Origin: Nocardioides plantarum | Lineage (GTDB): Bacteria > Actinomycetota > Actinomycetes > Propionibacteriales > Nocardioidaceae | Assembly: GCF_006346395.1 (NCBI RefSeq) | Contig: NZ_VDMS01000001.1 | Location: forward strand, 1,426,001 to 1,490,000 | Reading direction: 5' to 3' | Length of the DNA stretch: 64,000 nucleotides | In this document: piece by piece, positions 43,971-52,125 of the stretch | Position numbering within the stretch: the stretch's first letter is position 1 | How the letters are laid out: each line of letters opens with the position of its first letter | Program-made: the position numbers and the translations under genes | The notes under the pieces: model-generated | Databases searched by the model: none | What the model saw: only the letters and a program-made list of their open reading frames with translations | Told to the model about the DNA's origin: nothing

Positions 43971-44015
43971 GGTCTCGAGGCTCAGGCCTGGCGGCCTTCG
44001 CACCTCGACCGACGT
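43971..44015. repeat. 45-bp dispersed repeat, copy 2
   Basis: Identical over its 45 bases to the copy at 14825 as far as I can align by eye. It sits between the convergent thioesterase and NDH-2 genes, 14 bases from the latter's stop. Confidence 0.88.
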
Positions 44016-44028
44016 GTGGGTGGGCGGC

Positions 44029-45519
44029 TCAGCTCGAGCCGGACCCCACGCGGATCCCGCGCTGGCTCTGGTCGGTGAGCCGGACCTCCTCGGCGGCCTG
44101 GGCCTCGAGGTCGGCCCGGCGGTCGCGTTCGGCGTCCTGGTCGAGCTGGCCGGGGGCGGAGACGAGGTCGGTGGCGCCGCGGCGCAGGCGGGCCAGGGCG
44201 ATCCGGCCGAAGATCTGCTGCTCGGTGGCGGTGCGCTCCGAGCGGCCGCGGCCCAGGAAGGAGACGAACCAGTGCATGACCGCCGTGAGGCGGTTCTTGA
44301 AGCCGGTGATGTAGACGAGGTGGACGGCGAGCCACATCAGCCAAGCGATGAAGCCGGTGAGGCGGATCTTGCCGACGGCGGCGACCGCGTTGAAGCGGCT
44401 GATGGTCGCCATCGACCCCTTGTCGAAGTAGTGGAACGGCTTCTGGGCGGGCTTGCCCTTGAGCCGCCCGTCGATCTCCTTGGCGGCGTACTTGGCGCCC
44501 TGGATCGCCACCTGCGCGACGCCCGGGAGGTGGTCGAGGGAGATCATGTCGCCGACCACGAACACCTCGGGGTAGCCCGGGAGCGTGAGGTCGGGGTTGA
44601 CGCCGATACGGCCGGCGCGGTCGAGCGGGGCGCCGGTCTGCTCGCTGAGGGTGGTGGACAGCGGCGACGCCTGGACGCCGGCGGCCCACACCTTCGTGAC
44701 CGCCTCGACGCGCTCCTCGCGGCCGTTCTTGAACTTCACCTTCAGGCCGCGCTCGTCGACGTCGGTCACCATGGCGCCGAGCATCACCTCGACACCGAGC
44801 TTCTCGAGCCGGTCCTTGGTCCACAGGCCGAGCTTGCGGCCGAACGGCGGCAGCACCTGCGGCGCGGCGTCGATCAGGACCACCCGCGCGGAGCGGGTCT
44901 CGATGGCGTGGAAGTCGCGCTTGAGGGTGCGGTGGGCCAGCTCGGCGATCTGGCCGGCCATCTCGACACCGGTGGGACCGGCGCCGACGACGACGAAGGT
45001 CAGGAGGTGGTCGACGTTCTCGCCGCGGGCCGCACCGAGCTCGGCGAGCTCGAAGGCGCCGAAGATCCGGCCGCGCAGCTCGAGGGCGTCGTCGATGCTC
45101 TTCATGCCCGGCGCGAACTCGGAGAAGTGGTCGTTGCCGAAGTAGGACTGCCCGGCCCCGGCCGCGACGATCAGCGAGTCGTAGTGGTTGACCGTGGTGC
45201 GTCCCAGGACGTGGGAGGTGACGGTGCGGGCGGCCAGGTCGACGTCGGTGACCTCGCCGAGCAGGACCCGGGCGTTCTTCTGGCTGCGCAGGATCTCGCG
45301 GGTCGGCGGGGCGATCTCGCCCTCGGACAGGATGCCCGTGGCCACCTGGTAGAGCAGCGGCTGGAACAGGTGGTGGGTGGTCTTGGCCACCATGGTGACG
45401 TCGGCGTCGGCGCGCTTGAGGGCCTTGGTGCCGAAGAGACCACCGAAGCCGGAGCCGATCACCACCACCTGGTGGCGCGCGGAGGCGGCGGGAGTGTTGC
45501 TCGGGGTCGTGGACGACAT
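44029..45519 (-). CDS. ndh: Type II NADH dehydrogenase (NDH-2)
   Basis: Single-subunit, non-proton-pumping NADH:quinone oxidoreductase, about 496 residues. The FAD site is HQVVVIGSGFGGLFGTKAL and the NADH site TFVVVGAGPTGVEMAGQIAEL. VFVVGDMISLDHLPGVAQVAIQGAKY completes the family pattern. A C-terminal hydrophobic stretch (FIAWLMWLAVHLVYITGF) attaches it to the membrane. The upstream GGAG, 8 bases before ATG 45519, decides this start over ATG 45531. The last 60 residues are a charged extension. Confidence 0.93.
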   Translation of the reverse strand: MSSTTPSNTPAASARHQVVVIGSGFGGLFGTKALKRADADVTMVAKTTHHLFQPLLYQVATGILSEGEIAPPTREILRSQKNARVLLGEVTDVDLAARTVTSHVLGRTTVNHYDSLIVAAGAGQSYFGNDHFSEFAPGMKSIDDALELRGRIFGAFELAELGAARGENVDHLLTFVVVGAGPTGVEMAGQIAELAHRTLKRDFHAIETRSARVVLIDAAPQVLPPFGRKLGLWTKDRLEKLGVEVMLGAMVTDVDERGLKVKFKNGREERVEAVTKVWAAGVQASPLSTTLSEQTGAPLDRAGRIGVNPDLTLPGYPEVFVVGDMISLDHLPGVAQVAIQGAKYAAKEIDGRLKGKPAQKPFHYFDKGSMATISRFNAVAAVGKIRLTGFIAWLMWLAVHLVYITGFKNRLTAVMHWFVSFLGRGRSERTATEQQIFGRIALARLRRGATDLVSAPGQLDQDAERDRRADLEAQAAEEVRLTDQSQRGIRVGSGSS

Positions 45520-45752
45520 CTGGCGCTCCATCAGGAAGGGGACTGCCTGTCGGTACCCATTCTCGCCCGTGTCGCCGTACGGCGACCAATGGACGGGCGC
45601 GTCTGCTGCATCACAGGCCATCCGGTGACAGAATCTTCACTCGCTCGTGTTTGCCCCGGACTCGGTCGGGTACACCAGCCCGGAATGGCCTGCGACGGGC
45701 CCTTCCGCTCCTCGCCCCGACCGCTTCTCGCCAGACGTCCGGAGACCATCCC

Positions 45753-46727
45753 GTGCCGCTGAACAGGCCCGCCCTCGCGCTGGGTGCCGGTCCGCGTGGC
45801 GTCCAGGACGCCCGGCGGTGGGTCGTCGGGACGTTCCTCGACATCGGGCGCGACGACCTCGTCGAGTGCGCCGAGATGGCGGTCTCCGAGCTCGTCACCA
45901 ACGCGCTGCTGCACGGGACGCCCCCCATCCAGGTCCGGATCCGCGGCACGCAGGAGCACCCCCGGGTCGAGGTGAGCGACGGGTCCCAGGAGCCGCCGGC
46001 CATGCCGTCCGCGAGCCTCGACCTCGACGCCATCGACGACTTCGACCTCGACGGGCTCGACGACCTGCTCCTCACGTTCGGCCGTGGGCTCAGCATCGTC
46101 GCCCGCGCGTCCGACGCCTGGGGTGCCGACATCGAGGACGACGGCAAGACGGTCTGGTTCACCCCGGCGGCCGAGTTCTCCGACGACGCAGGCTCCGAGG
46201 GCCTGGTCACCGGCGCCCCCGGTGACACGACCGGCGAGCACCCGGCCGACCCGACCAGGTTCCACCTGCTCGGCGTCCCCGTGCGTGACTACGTCTCCTT
46301 CCACAACCACTTCCGCGAGTTGCGGCGCGAGGTCCGGCTGCTGGCCATGGCCAACGAGGCCGACTACCCGCTGGCTCGAGACCTCGCCGAGGTCTTCGAC
46401 CGTCTGGGACGGCCGCTGACCAAGGACACCGTGCGTCGCGAGGTCGACCTGGCCCAGGCCGCCGGTGAGAGCGCGATCGACCTCGAGGTGCTGATGGGCC
46501 GCGGCGAGGCCCGCGACGTCGCCCGCTTCGTCGAGCTCCTCGCGCTGACCGACGCCTTCGCCCGCGAGGAGAAGATGCTCGCGCTGGCCCGCACACCCCG
46601 CCAGGTCGCCTTCCAGACCTGGTTCCTCGGCGAGCTGGTCCACCAGGCCGACGGCGACGAGCCCCGGCGCTGGACCGAGCCCGCCGGGTCCAACGGCAAC
46701 GGCGCACGCCACTCCAGCGTCTCGTGA
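45753..46727 (+). CDS. RsbW-like ATP-binding protein with helical C-terminal region
   Basis: Protein of about 324 residues. The N-terminal 140 residues are a histidine-kinase-like ATPase domain: CAEMAVSELVTNALLHG is the N-box, VEVSDGSQEPP the G1 box and GRGLSIVARASDAWG the G2 box. This is the RsbW anti-sigma/serine-kinase layout. The C-terminal half is helical (about 170-300) and I do not recognise it. GTG 45753 follows GGAGA. It could regulate a sigma factor such as the WhiG/FliA-type one at 54.8 kb, though that is inference. Confidence 0.8.
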   Translation: MPLNRPALALGAGPRGVQDARRWVVGTFLDIGRDDLVECAEMAVSELVTNALLHGTPPIQVRIRGTQEHPRVEVSDGSQEPPAMPSASLDLDAIDDFDLDGLDDLLLTFGRGLSIVARASDAWGADIEDDGKTVWFTPAAEFSDDAGSEGLVTGAPGDTTGEHPADPTRFHLLGVPVRDYVSFHNHFRELRREVRLLAMANEADYPLARDLAEVFDRLGRPLTKDTVRREVDLAQAAGESAIDLEVLMGRGEARDVARFVELLALTDAFAREEKMLALARTPRQVAFQTWFLGELVHQADGDEPRRWTEPAGSNGNGARHSSVS

Positions 46728-47122
46728 CCCCCACGCCCCGGCTCCTCGGGTGCGTCGCCGCGGGTGGGGCGGTGGGCGCCGTGCTGCGCTGGTCGACCGG
46801 GGAGCTGGTGCCCGACGGGTCCGGCTTCGCGTGGACGACGTTCGCGATCAACGTGACCGGCTCGTTCCTGCTGGCCCTGCTGCCCGCACTGGCCGTCGTA
46901 CGCCGGTCACCGGCCTGGGCGGCCGCCCTCGGCCCGGGCGTGCTCGGCGGGTTCACCACGCTGTCGGCCTACTCCGAGCGGACCCGCGCACTGCTCGCCG
47001 ACGACCGGGTCGCCGTCGCCGCGGGGTACGCCGCCGGCACTCTGGTCGCCTGCCTGGCGGTCATCGCCCTGGCCGACGCCCTGGCCTCGGCCTGGACGCG
47101 GGACCCGGAGTCCGGCAGGTGA
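46724..47122 (+). CDS. crcB: Fluoride channel CrcB/FluC, first copy
   Basis: Small four-helix membrane protein of 132 residues. The conserved FluC features are GGAVGAVLRWSTG, TFAINVTGSFLLALL (the Na+-site region) and GVLGGFTTLSAYSERT. It pairs with the next gene as a heterodimeric channel exporting fluoride. GTG 46724 overlaps the upstream gene stop. I see no fluoride riboswitch in front. Confidence 0.92.
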   Translation: MTPTPRLLGCVAAGGAVGAVLRWSTGELVPDGSGFAWTTFAINVTGSFLLALLPALAVVRRSPAWAAALGPGVLGGFTTLSAYSERTRALLADDRVAVAAGYAAGTLVACLAVIALADALASAWTRDPESGR

Positions 47123-47445
47123 CGGTCCTGCTGGTCGCGCTCGGCGGCGCCGTCGGCGCACCGCTGCGGTTCCTCGTGTCGTCGCGGCTCGACGACGCGG
47201 TGCCGTGGGGCACGCTCGCGGTCAACGTCGTGGGCTCGTTCGTGCTCGGTCTGCTCGTGTCGCTGTCGGTCGACGGACACACCTACGCGCTGCTCGGGGT
47301 CGGCTTCTGCGGCGGGCTGACCACCTACTCGTCGTTCGCGGTGCAGACCGCCCGGCTCGGCTGGCGCGGGACGGCGTACGCCGCGACCACGATCGTGCTC
47401 TCGGTCGGAGCCGCGGCGCTGGGCTACCTGCTCGGCCGGGCCTGA
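47119..47445 (+). CDS. crcB: Fluoride channel CrcB/FluC, second copy
   Basis: Channel protein of 108 residues with GGAVGAPLRFLVSSRLD, LAVNVVGSFVLGLLVS and GFCGGLTTYSSFAVQT, the last carrying the Phe/Thr-Ser track of FluC. GTG 47119 overlaps the first crcB stop. Paired crcB genes are usual in Gram-positive bacteria and make an antiparallel heterodimer. Confidence 0.92.
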   Translation: MTVLLVALGGAVGAPLRFLVSSRLDDAVPWGTLAVNVVGSFVLGLLVSLSVDGHTYALLGVGFCGGLTTYSSFAVQTARLGWRGTAYAATTIVLSVGAAALGYLLGRA

Positions 47446-47472
47446 GCGGACCGGTCGGTCCCTCGGTCGGTC

Positions 47473-47823
47473 TCAGCCGTAGCCGAGCTCGTGGAGCCGG
47501 TCGTCGTCGATGCCGAAGTGGTGCGCGACCTCGTGCACGACGGTGATCCGCACCTCCTCCTCGAGCTGGGCCGCGTCGTCGCAGTAGTCGAGGAGCGGGT
47601 TGCGGAACACGAAGATCCGGTCGGGCAGCCCGCCGCCGTCCATGTCGCTGCGCTCGGTCAGGGCGACCCCGTCGTAGAGCCCGAGCAGGTCGTCGGGCTC
47701 GTCCTCGGGCGGCTCGTCCTCGACCAGCACGACCACGTTGCGCACCAGCGACGCGAGCTGGTCGGGGATCTGGTCGAGGGCGCGGTCGACCAGGGACTCG
47801 AAGGCGTCGCGGTCCATCTGCAT
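47473..47823 (-). CDS. Zincin-like metallopeptidase family protein
   Basis: Protein of about 116 residues of the DUF1025 / 'possibly zinc metallopeptidase' family. The zinc motif HEVAHHFGIDDDRLHELGY (H-E-x-x-H-H-x-G) is intact at the C-terminus. The N-terminal half is acidic (VVVLVEDEPPEDEPDDLLGLYDG). The whole class is short and cytoplasmic with unproven peptidase activity. ATG 47823 or ATG 47817 may start it. Confidence 0.88.
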   Translation of the reverse strand: MQMDRDAFESLVDRALDQIPDQLASLVRNVVVLVEDEPPEDEPDDLLGLYDGVALTERSDMDGGGLPDRIFVFRNPLLDYCDDAAQLEEEVRITVVHEVAHHFGIDDDRLHELGYG

Positions 47824-47886
47824 GGGCACGACGCCATGGTGCCTGACGTGTCCTGGGGTCGGGTTGGGGGCGTGGGCCGCCCGTGG

Positions 47887-47978
47887 CAGGAATCCCCGGG
47901 TACCCGGGTACTCCTGCACTTCTGGGGCGTTGCAACGGGCCCGAAGTGCAGGAATCACCGGGTACCCGGTGATTCCTG
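47887..47978. repeat. Composite palindromic element
   Basis: A 30-base perfect palindrome lies at 47949-47978 (CAGGAATCACCGGGT and its complement). A related, less perfect one is at 47887-47916. Between them CCTGCACTTC (47913) pairs with GAAGTGCAGG (47943). The element thus has two cruciform-capable ends joined by a third stem. It lies between two minus-strand genes. Confidence 0.85.
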
Positions 47979-47998
47979 CTCGCCGCCAGGCCCCTCCG

Positions 47999-48388
47999 TC
48001 AGGAGACGAGGACGTGGATCCAGGCCTGGCTGTTGCTCACGCCGGCAGCGGTCGGGTCGCCGACCACGCGCAGGGTGCGGTCGCCGGTGTGGCCCAGGAC
48101 GACGCGCACGCGGTAGGTGCCGTCGCTGCGGGTGTCGACGACGGCGCCGTTCACGGCCTTCCAGGTCGACCCCTCCCGGGTCTGTACGCGCACGACGCCC
48201 GGGGTCGAGAGCCGACCGCTCAGCACGAACTGCTCGCCCGACGACACCGAGGAGTCGGACGTGGTGACGGTGATCCGCGAGGCCGTGGCGGCGTCGGCGG
48301 TCGAGGCGAGGCCGAGTGCGCCCACCGGGACGAGGGTGGCGACGAGGGTGGCGGCGGCGAGACGACGAGGAGCGGTGCGGGGGGTCAT
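47999..48388 (-). CDS. Secreted small beta-domain protein
   Basis: Exported protein of 129 residues: signal peptide RRLAAATLVATLVPVGALGLASTADAATA, then one Ig-like or bacterial surface beta domain (ITVTTSDSSVSSGEQFVLSGRL, then GSTWKAVNGAVVDTRSDGTYRVRVVLGHTGDRTLRVVG). This type of domain occurs repeated in larger actinobacterial wall proteins; here it is single. The role is unknown. Confidence 0.8.
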   Translation of the reverse strand: MTPRTAPRRLAAATLVATLVPVGALGLASTADAATASRITVTTSDSSVSSGEQFVLSGRLSTPGVVRVQTREGSTWKAVNGAVVDTRSDGTYRVRVVLGHTGDRTLRVVGDPTAAGVSNSQAWIHVLVS

Positions 48389-48498
48389 GGGTGTGCCTTC
48401 CGGGACTGGTGCTGCTGTGGGATGCCCGCGCGTTCGGCGGACACCACGAAGACGCGGCGTGTGCCCAGGAAGTTGCCTGCGACGACGAAGGAAAAACT

Positions 48499-48540
48499 CG
48501 AAGGGCCCTGGCTCGGCTTGCGCCGGGCCAGGGCCCTTCG
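48499..48540 (-). terminator. Terminator downstream of tRNA-Asp
   Basis: CGAAGGGCCCTGGC pairs perfectly over 14 bp with GCCAGGGCCCTTCG around a 14-base loop, 17 bases after the tRNA-Asp end. On the opposite strand it precedes nothing obvious. Confidence 0.8.
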
Positions 48541-48557
48541 TGGTGGTGCTTGTCGTG

Positions 48558-48631
48558 CGACCCCGACGGGACTCGAACCCGCGGCCTCCGCCGTGACAGG
48601 GCGGCGCGCTAACCAACTGCGCTACGGGGCC
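48558..48631 (-). tRNA. tRNA-Asp (GUC)
   Basis: A 74-base cloverleaf on the minus strand: acceptor GGCCCCG with CGGGGTC, anticodon stem-loop CCGCCCTGTCACGGCGG with anticodon GTC, T arm CGCGGGTTCGAGTCCCG. CCA is not encoded. Confidence 0.96.
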
Positions 48632-48758
48632 AACGATCGTGCTGTGCTCCACGAGTGGAGCGCTCGGAACTCTAGCCCACGTCTCCCGCGACGACCCAAT
48701 CGGTTGCCCGTCTGGTGCCGATGACGGGCCGATCGGGGTCGGTGGGCCGAGGACGTGG

Positions 48759-48831
48759 TACCCCCAACGGGATTCGAACCCGTGCTACCGCCGTGAAAGG
48801 GCGGGGTCCTGGGCCGCTAGACGATGGGGGC
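48759..48831 (-). tRNA. tRNA-Glu (UUC)
   Basis: A 73-base cloverleaf on the minus strand: acceptor GCCCCCA with TGGGGGT, anticodon loop CCTTTCAC with anticodon TTC, T arm ACGGGTTCGAATCCCGT. It lies about 130 bases upstream of tRNA-Asp and is probably co-transcribed. Confidence 0.95.
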
Positions 48832-48945
48832 CGGACTGCCGGACCATCGTAGTGGGCGAGCCCGGTGCCCCTCACACACGTGCACCCATCGCGGGTAGGT
48901 TGCTGCCCAGCCAGCCGCACCCACTCGAGCGAGGACCACGCACGC

Positions 48946-50310
48946 ATGATCCAGCTGACCAAGGGCACCAACGCACCGCTCGACGCGACCCAGGTGACGG
49001 TGACGGTCGACATCAACGCCACCGCCGACCTCTCGGCGATCCTGCTCGCCACCGGCGGCAAGGTGCGCAGCGAGGACGACTTCGTCTTCTACAACGCCCC
49101 CCACGGGCCCGGCGTGCAGTGCAAGGCACCCGCGGGCGGCGCGGGCTGGCAGGTCACCGTCGACCTCGCGGCCGTCCCGGCCGACGTCGAGATCGTGCGC
49201 CTGGTGACCTCGCTCGACGACGGCGGCAAGACCTTCGGCCAGGTCGGTCAGCCGGTCGCCCGCGTCACCGACGCCTCCGGCACCCCGCTCGTCGAGTTCT
49301 CGATGACCGACCTGTCGTCCGAGACGATCGTGATGCCGCTGGAGATCTATCGCCGCCAGGGTGCGTGGAAGGTCCGGGCCGTGGGCCAGGGGTACGCCGG
49401 CGGCCTGGCCGCCCTGCTCAAGGACCACGGCATCGACGCCACCGACGAGCCCACCCCGGGCGCGAGCACCCCCGCCCCGCCGCGGCCCGCCGCGGTCCCG
49501 CCGCCGCCTGCGATGTCGACCCCGACGCCGGCGCCGGCCTCGACCCCCGTGCCGCCTCCGCCGCCGGCCTCGTCGACCCCCAGCACGCCGACCTACCCCA
49601 GCGCGCCGCCGACCCCGCCGTCGTCGCCGACGCCTCCCCCTCCGCCGCCGCCGTCGTACGCCGGCCCGACGTCGACGCCCGCTCCGCCTCCCCCGGCCGC
49701 CTCGTCCGGTGGTGGTGTCAACCTCACCAAGGGCCGCCCGGTCACCCTGACCAAGGGCCAGAGCGTCAACCTCGTCAAGGACGGCGGCACCAAGCTCACG
49801 ATGGTCCGGATGGGCCTGGGCTGGGACGCCATCAAGAAGGGCGGCTTCTTCGGCAGCCGCGAGGTCGACGTCGACCTCGACGCCTCCGCGGTGCTGTTCG
49901 CCGGGGGCCAGGTCGCCGACCTGGCGTTCTACAACAACCTCACCACCAAGGACGGCTCCATCCAGCACATGGGTGACAACCGCACCGGTGAGGGTGACGG
50001 CGACGACGAGGTCGTCGCGGTCGACCTCACCCGCGTGCCGGTGCACGTCGACACGGTGTTCTTCATCGTCACCAGCTACCAGGGCCAGACGTTCGAGCAG
50101 ATCCAGAACGCCTTCTGCCGCCTGATCGACCACCAGGACGGCGAGCTCGCCCGCTACACGCTCACCGGGGGGACCGCCTCGACCGGCATGGTGATGGCCA
50201 AGATCTCCCGCAGCGGCGGCGACTGGACGTTCACCGCCATCGGCGACGGCATCAACGCCAAGACGCCCCTCGACGCGCTGCCGCAGCTCACCAAGTACCT
50301 CGCCAAGTAG
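48946..50310 (+). CDS. Double TerD-domain protein with Pro-rich linker
   Basis: Protein of about 454 residues with two TerD (calcium-binding, tellurium-resistance family) domains joined by a linker of about 95 residues made almost only of Pro, Ala, Ser and Thr (about 166-262). The first domain has GGKVRSEDDFVFYNAP and VRLVTSLDDGGKTFGQV. The second has KDGGTKLTMVRMGLGWDA and the typical late strand MAKISRSGGDWTFTAIGDG. TerD proteins act in stress and chemical-resistance systems. ATG 48946 follows GCGAGGACC. The next gene begins with another TerD-like domain. Confidence 0.88.
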   Translation: MIQLTKGTNAPLDATQVTVTVDINATADLSAILLATGGKVRSEDDFVFYNAPHGPGVQCKAPAGGAGWQVTVDLAAVPADVEIVRLVTSLDDGGKTFGQVGQPVARVTDASGTPLVEFSMTDLSSETIVMPLEIYRRQGAWKVRAVGQGYAGGLAALLKDHGIDATDEPTPGASTPAPPRPAAVPPPPAMSTPTPAPASTPVPPPPPASSTPSTPTYPSAPPTPPSSPTPPPPPPPSYAGPTSTPAPPPPAASSGGGVNLTKGRPVTLTKGQSVNLVKDGGTKLTMVRMGLGWDAIKKGGFFGSREVDVDLDASAVLFAGGQVADLAFYNNLTTKDGSIQHMGDNRTGEGDGDDEVVAVDLTRVPVHVDTVFFIVTSYQGQTFEQIQNAFCRLIDHQDGELARYTLTGGTASTGMVMAKISRSGGDWTFTAIGDGINAKTPLDALPQLTKYLAK

Positions 50311-50322
50311 CCGGACCGCCCG

Positions 50323-51870
50323 GTGACCGAGCTGCGCAGCGGTGAGAACCGCCCCTGGACCGACGCGCGGGTGACGGTCTACGTCGCCGGCGCGCAGGTC
50401 GGCGCACTGCTGCTCGGCGCCGACGGCCGCGCCCTCGGGGCGTCGGCGTGGGTCGACGAGCACCGGCCGGCCGCCGGGGCCGTCGAGCACGTGCCCGGGT
50501 CGGTGCAGGGCGTGACGGTGCTGCTCGCCGACGTCGACCCCGCGGTCGCCAAGGTCCTCGTGGTCGCCAGCGCGTACGCCGCCGCGCCGACCGCCCAGCT
50601 GCTCACCACCGACGGCACCGTCGCCTTCACCGTCACCCCGGCCGCCCTGGCGGGCGAGCAGGCGCTGGTGATGGCCGAGGTCTACCGCCGCGAGGGCGCC
50701 TGGAAGGTCCGTGCCGTCGCCCAGGGGTACGCCGGCGGGCTGCCTCAGTTGGGGGCGACCTACGGGGTCTCGACAGGCTCGACCACCGAGCCGACCGGCC
50801 CGACCACCGAGCCGACCGGCGCAGTCCCACCGGCGCTGGGCGACCCGGTCCGCCAGATCGCGATGATCCTCGACGACGCCTCCCGCACGACCGCGTCCTT
50901 CGAGTCGTCCGCGGCGTTCGCCGAGCAGCGCCTCGAGCAGGACCTCGAGCAGCTGGTCGGCGACCCGTCGCTGCGCATCGGGCCGGCCGGCGACGCCGCC
51001 CGCGCCCGGGCCGAGCAGCGCCGCGACCAGCTCGTCGGCGAGGCCCGCGCCCGGCACGCCGCCGACCTGGCGCAGCTCACGGCCGAGCTCGGGGGGCTCG
51101 CGCGGGTGCTGCCGCCGTCGCTCGCGCCCTGGTCGGCCCCCGGCTGGCACGAGCAGCGGCCCGGCGCCGAGGCGGCCTGGGCGTTCCGGCTCGGCGAGAT
51201 CGCCCCAGAGTCGGCCCCCGCCTTCCGGCTGCCGATGGTGCGCACGCTGCCGCTGCACCCCGCCCTGTGGGTCGAGACCGACGACGGCGGTGAGGTCGTC
51301 GCGGCCCGGATGCTGGCGGCGCTGGCCACCCGGCTCGTGGTCGCTCTCCCCCGAGCGCCGCGGCTGAGCGTCGTCGACGTCGGCGACCGCGCGCGGCTCG
51401 GCCACCTGCCGCTCTCCGAGCCACCCGCCACCGATCCCGGCACCGCGGCCCGGGTGCTCCAGGAGCACGTCGAGCACCTCGGCATGGTCTCGATGGCCCG
51501 TCGCTCCCAGGCCCTCGACGACCTGCCGCCCCAGCACCGGCCCGGACGCCTGCTGCTCCTGCCCGACTTCCCGGGCGCGCTCGACGACTCCTCGGTCGCC
51601 GCGGTGCACCAGCTCGTCACCCACGGCGCCGACTGCGGGGTGAGCGTGGTGCTCTCGGGACGTCGTACCGAGAGCCTCGGCATCCCCGTCCTCGACCTGG
51701 TCCGCGACCTGTGCCTGCGCGTGCCGAGCGCACCGGGGGGCGACCTGGTCGACTCCTACGGTGGCGTCAGCTGGACCTTCCACCCCGACCTGGGCCCCGA
51801 CGACCCGTTCGTGGCCGAGCGCGTGCAGGACGCCGTACGACGCAGGGTGGCCGAGCGCGACGCTCTCTGA
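50323..51870 (+). CDS. TerD-like domain fused to an FtsK/HerA-like C-terminal region
   Basis: Protein of 515 residues. Residues 1-150 are a TerD-like domain ending in VYRREGAWKVRAVAQGYAGGL, the same signature as the first domain of its neighbour. A repetitive linker (VSTGSTTEPTGPTTEPTG) encoded by an intergenic-type repeat follows. Residues 175-265 are helical and coiled-coil-like. The end has alternating strands (RLVVALPRAPRLSVVDVGDRARL, RLLLLPDFPGALDDSS, CGVSVVLSGRRTESLG) that suggest an FtsK/HerA-like nucleotide-binding fold, yet no Walker A is visible. GTG 50323 starts it 12 bases after the previous stop. Confidence 0.75.
   Translation: MTELRSGENRPWTDARVTVYVAGAQVGALLLGADGRALGASAWVDEHRPAAGAVEHVPGSVQGVTVLLADVDPAVAKVLVVASAYAAAPTAQLLTTDGTVAFTVTPAALAGEQALVMAEVYRREGAWKVRAVAQGYAGGLPQLGATYGVSTGSTTEPTGPTTEPTGAVPPALGDPVRQIAMILDDASRTTASFESSAAFAEQRLEQDLEQLVGDPSLRIGPAGDAARARAEQRRDQLVGEARARHAADLAQLTAELGGLARVLPPSLAPWSAPGWHEQRPGAEAAWAFRLGEIAPESAPAFRLPMVRTLPLHPALWVETDDGGEVVAARMLAALATRLVVALPRAPRLSVVDVGDRARLGHLPLSEPPATDPGTAARVLQEHVEHLGMVSMARRSQALDDLPPQHRPGRLLLLPDFPGALDDSSVAAVHQLVTHGADCGVSVVLSGRRTESLGIPVLDLVRDLCLRVPSAPGGDLVDSYGGVSWTFHPDLGPDDPFVAERVQDAVRRRVAERDAL
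50765..50790 (+). repeat. Intergenic-type repeat inside the TerD-fusion linker
   Basis: GGTCTCGACAGGCTCGACC followed by ACCGAG matches the repeat at 3168-3292 with one change. It lies in frame and, with two copies of CGACCACCGAGCCGACCGG behind it, encodes the STTEPTG-type linker. Confidence 0.75.
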
Positions 51871-51919
51871 CACCGATTCGATCGGCTCCGACGGACTCCG
51901 GTAGGGTTCTCGTCGTTCG

Positions 51920-51993
51920 GGGCAGGTAGCTCAGTTGGTACGAGCGATCGCCTGAAAAGTGATAGGTCGGCGGTTCGACCCCGCCCCTGCCCA
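51920..51993 (+). tRNA. tRNA-Phe (GAA)
   Basis: A 74-base cloverleaf: acceptor GGGCAGG pairs perfectly with CCTGCCC, D arm GCTCAGTTGGTACGAGC, anticodon stem ATCGC/GTGAT with loop CTGAAAA (anticodon GAA), T arm GGCGGTTCGACCCCGCC. The anticodon stem has one G-U pair. CCA is partly present as CC after the discriminator A. Confidence 0.93.
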
Positions 51994-52020
51994 CCGAGCA
52001 CGGCAGGTCTCACCTGCTGG

Positions 52021-52046
52021 AACGCCCCCGCTGCGGCGGGGGCGTT
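52021..52046 (+). terminator. Terminator downstream of tRNA-Phe
   Basis: AACGCCCCCGC pairs with GCGGGGGCGTT around a short loop, followed by CCGTCGTT. It lies 27 bases after the tRNA end. Confidence 0.78.
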
Positions 52047-52125
52047 CCGTCGTTCGCGCCCCTCGCCGAGGTACGAGGGGCACGACCACCTCAAGAAGCC
52101 GGGGCCACCGACCGACAAGGTCTGC

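Noticed and set aside
46600..46730. Fluoride riboswitch before crcB
   Set aside because: The first crcB overlaps the upstream gene, leaving no untranslated leader, and no conserved fluoride aptamer core is visible.
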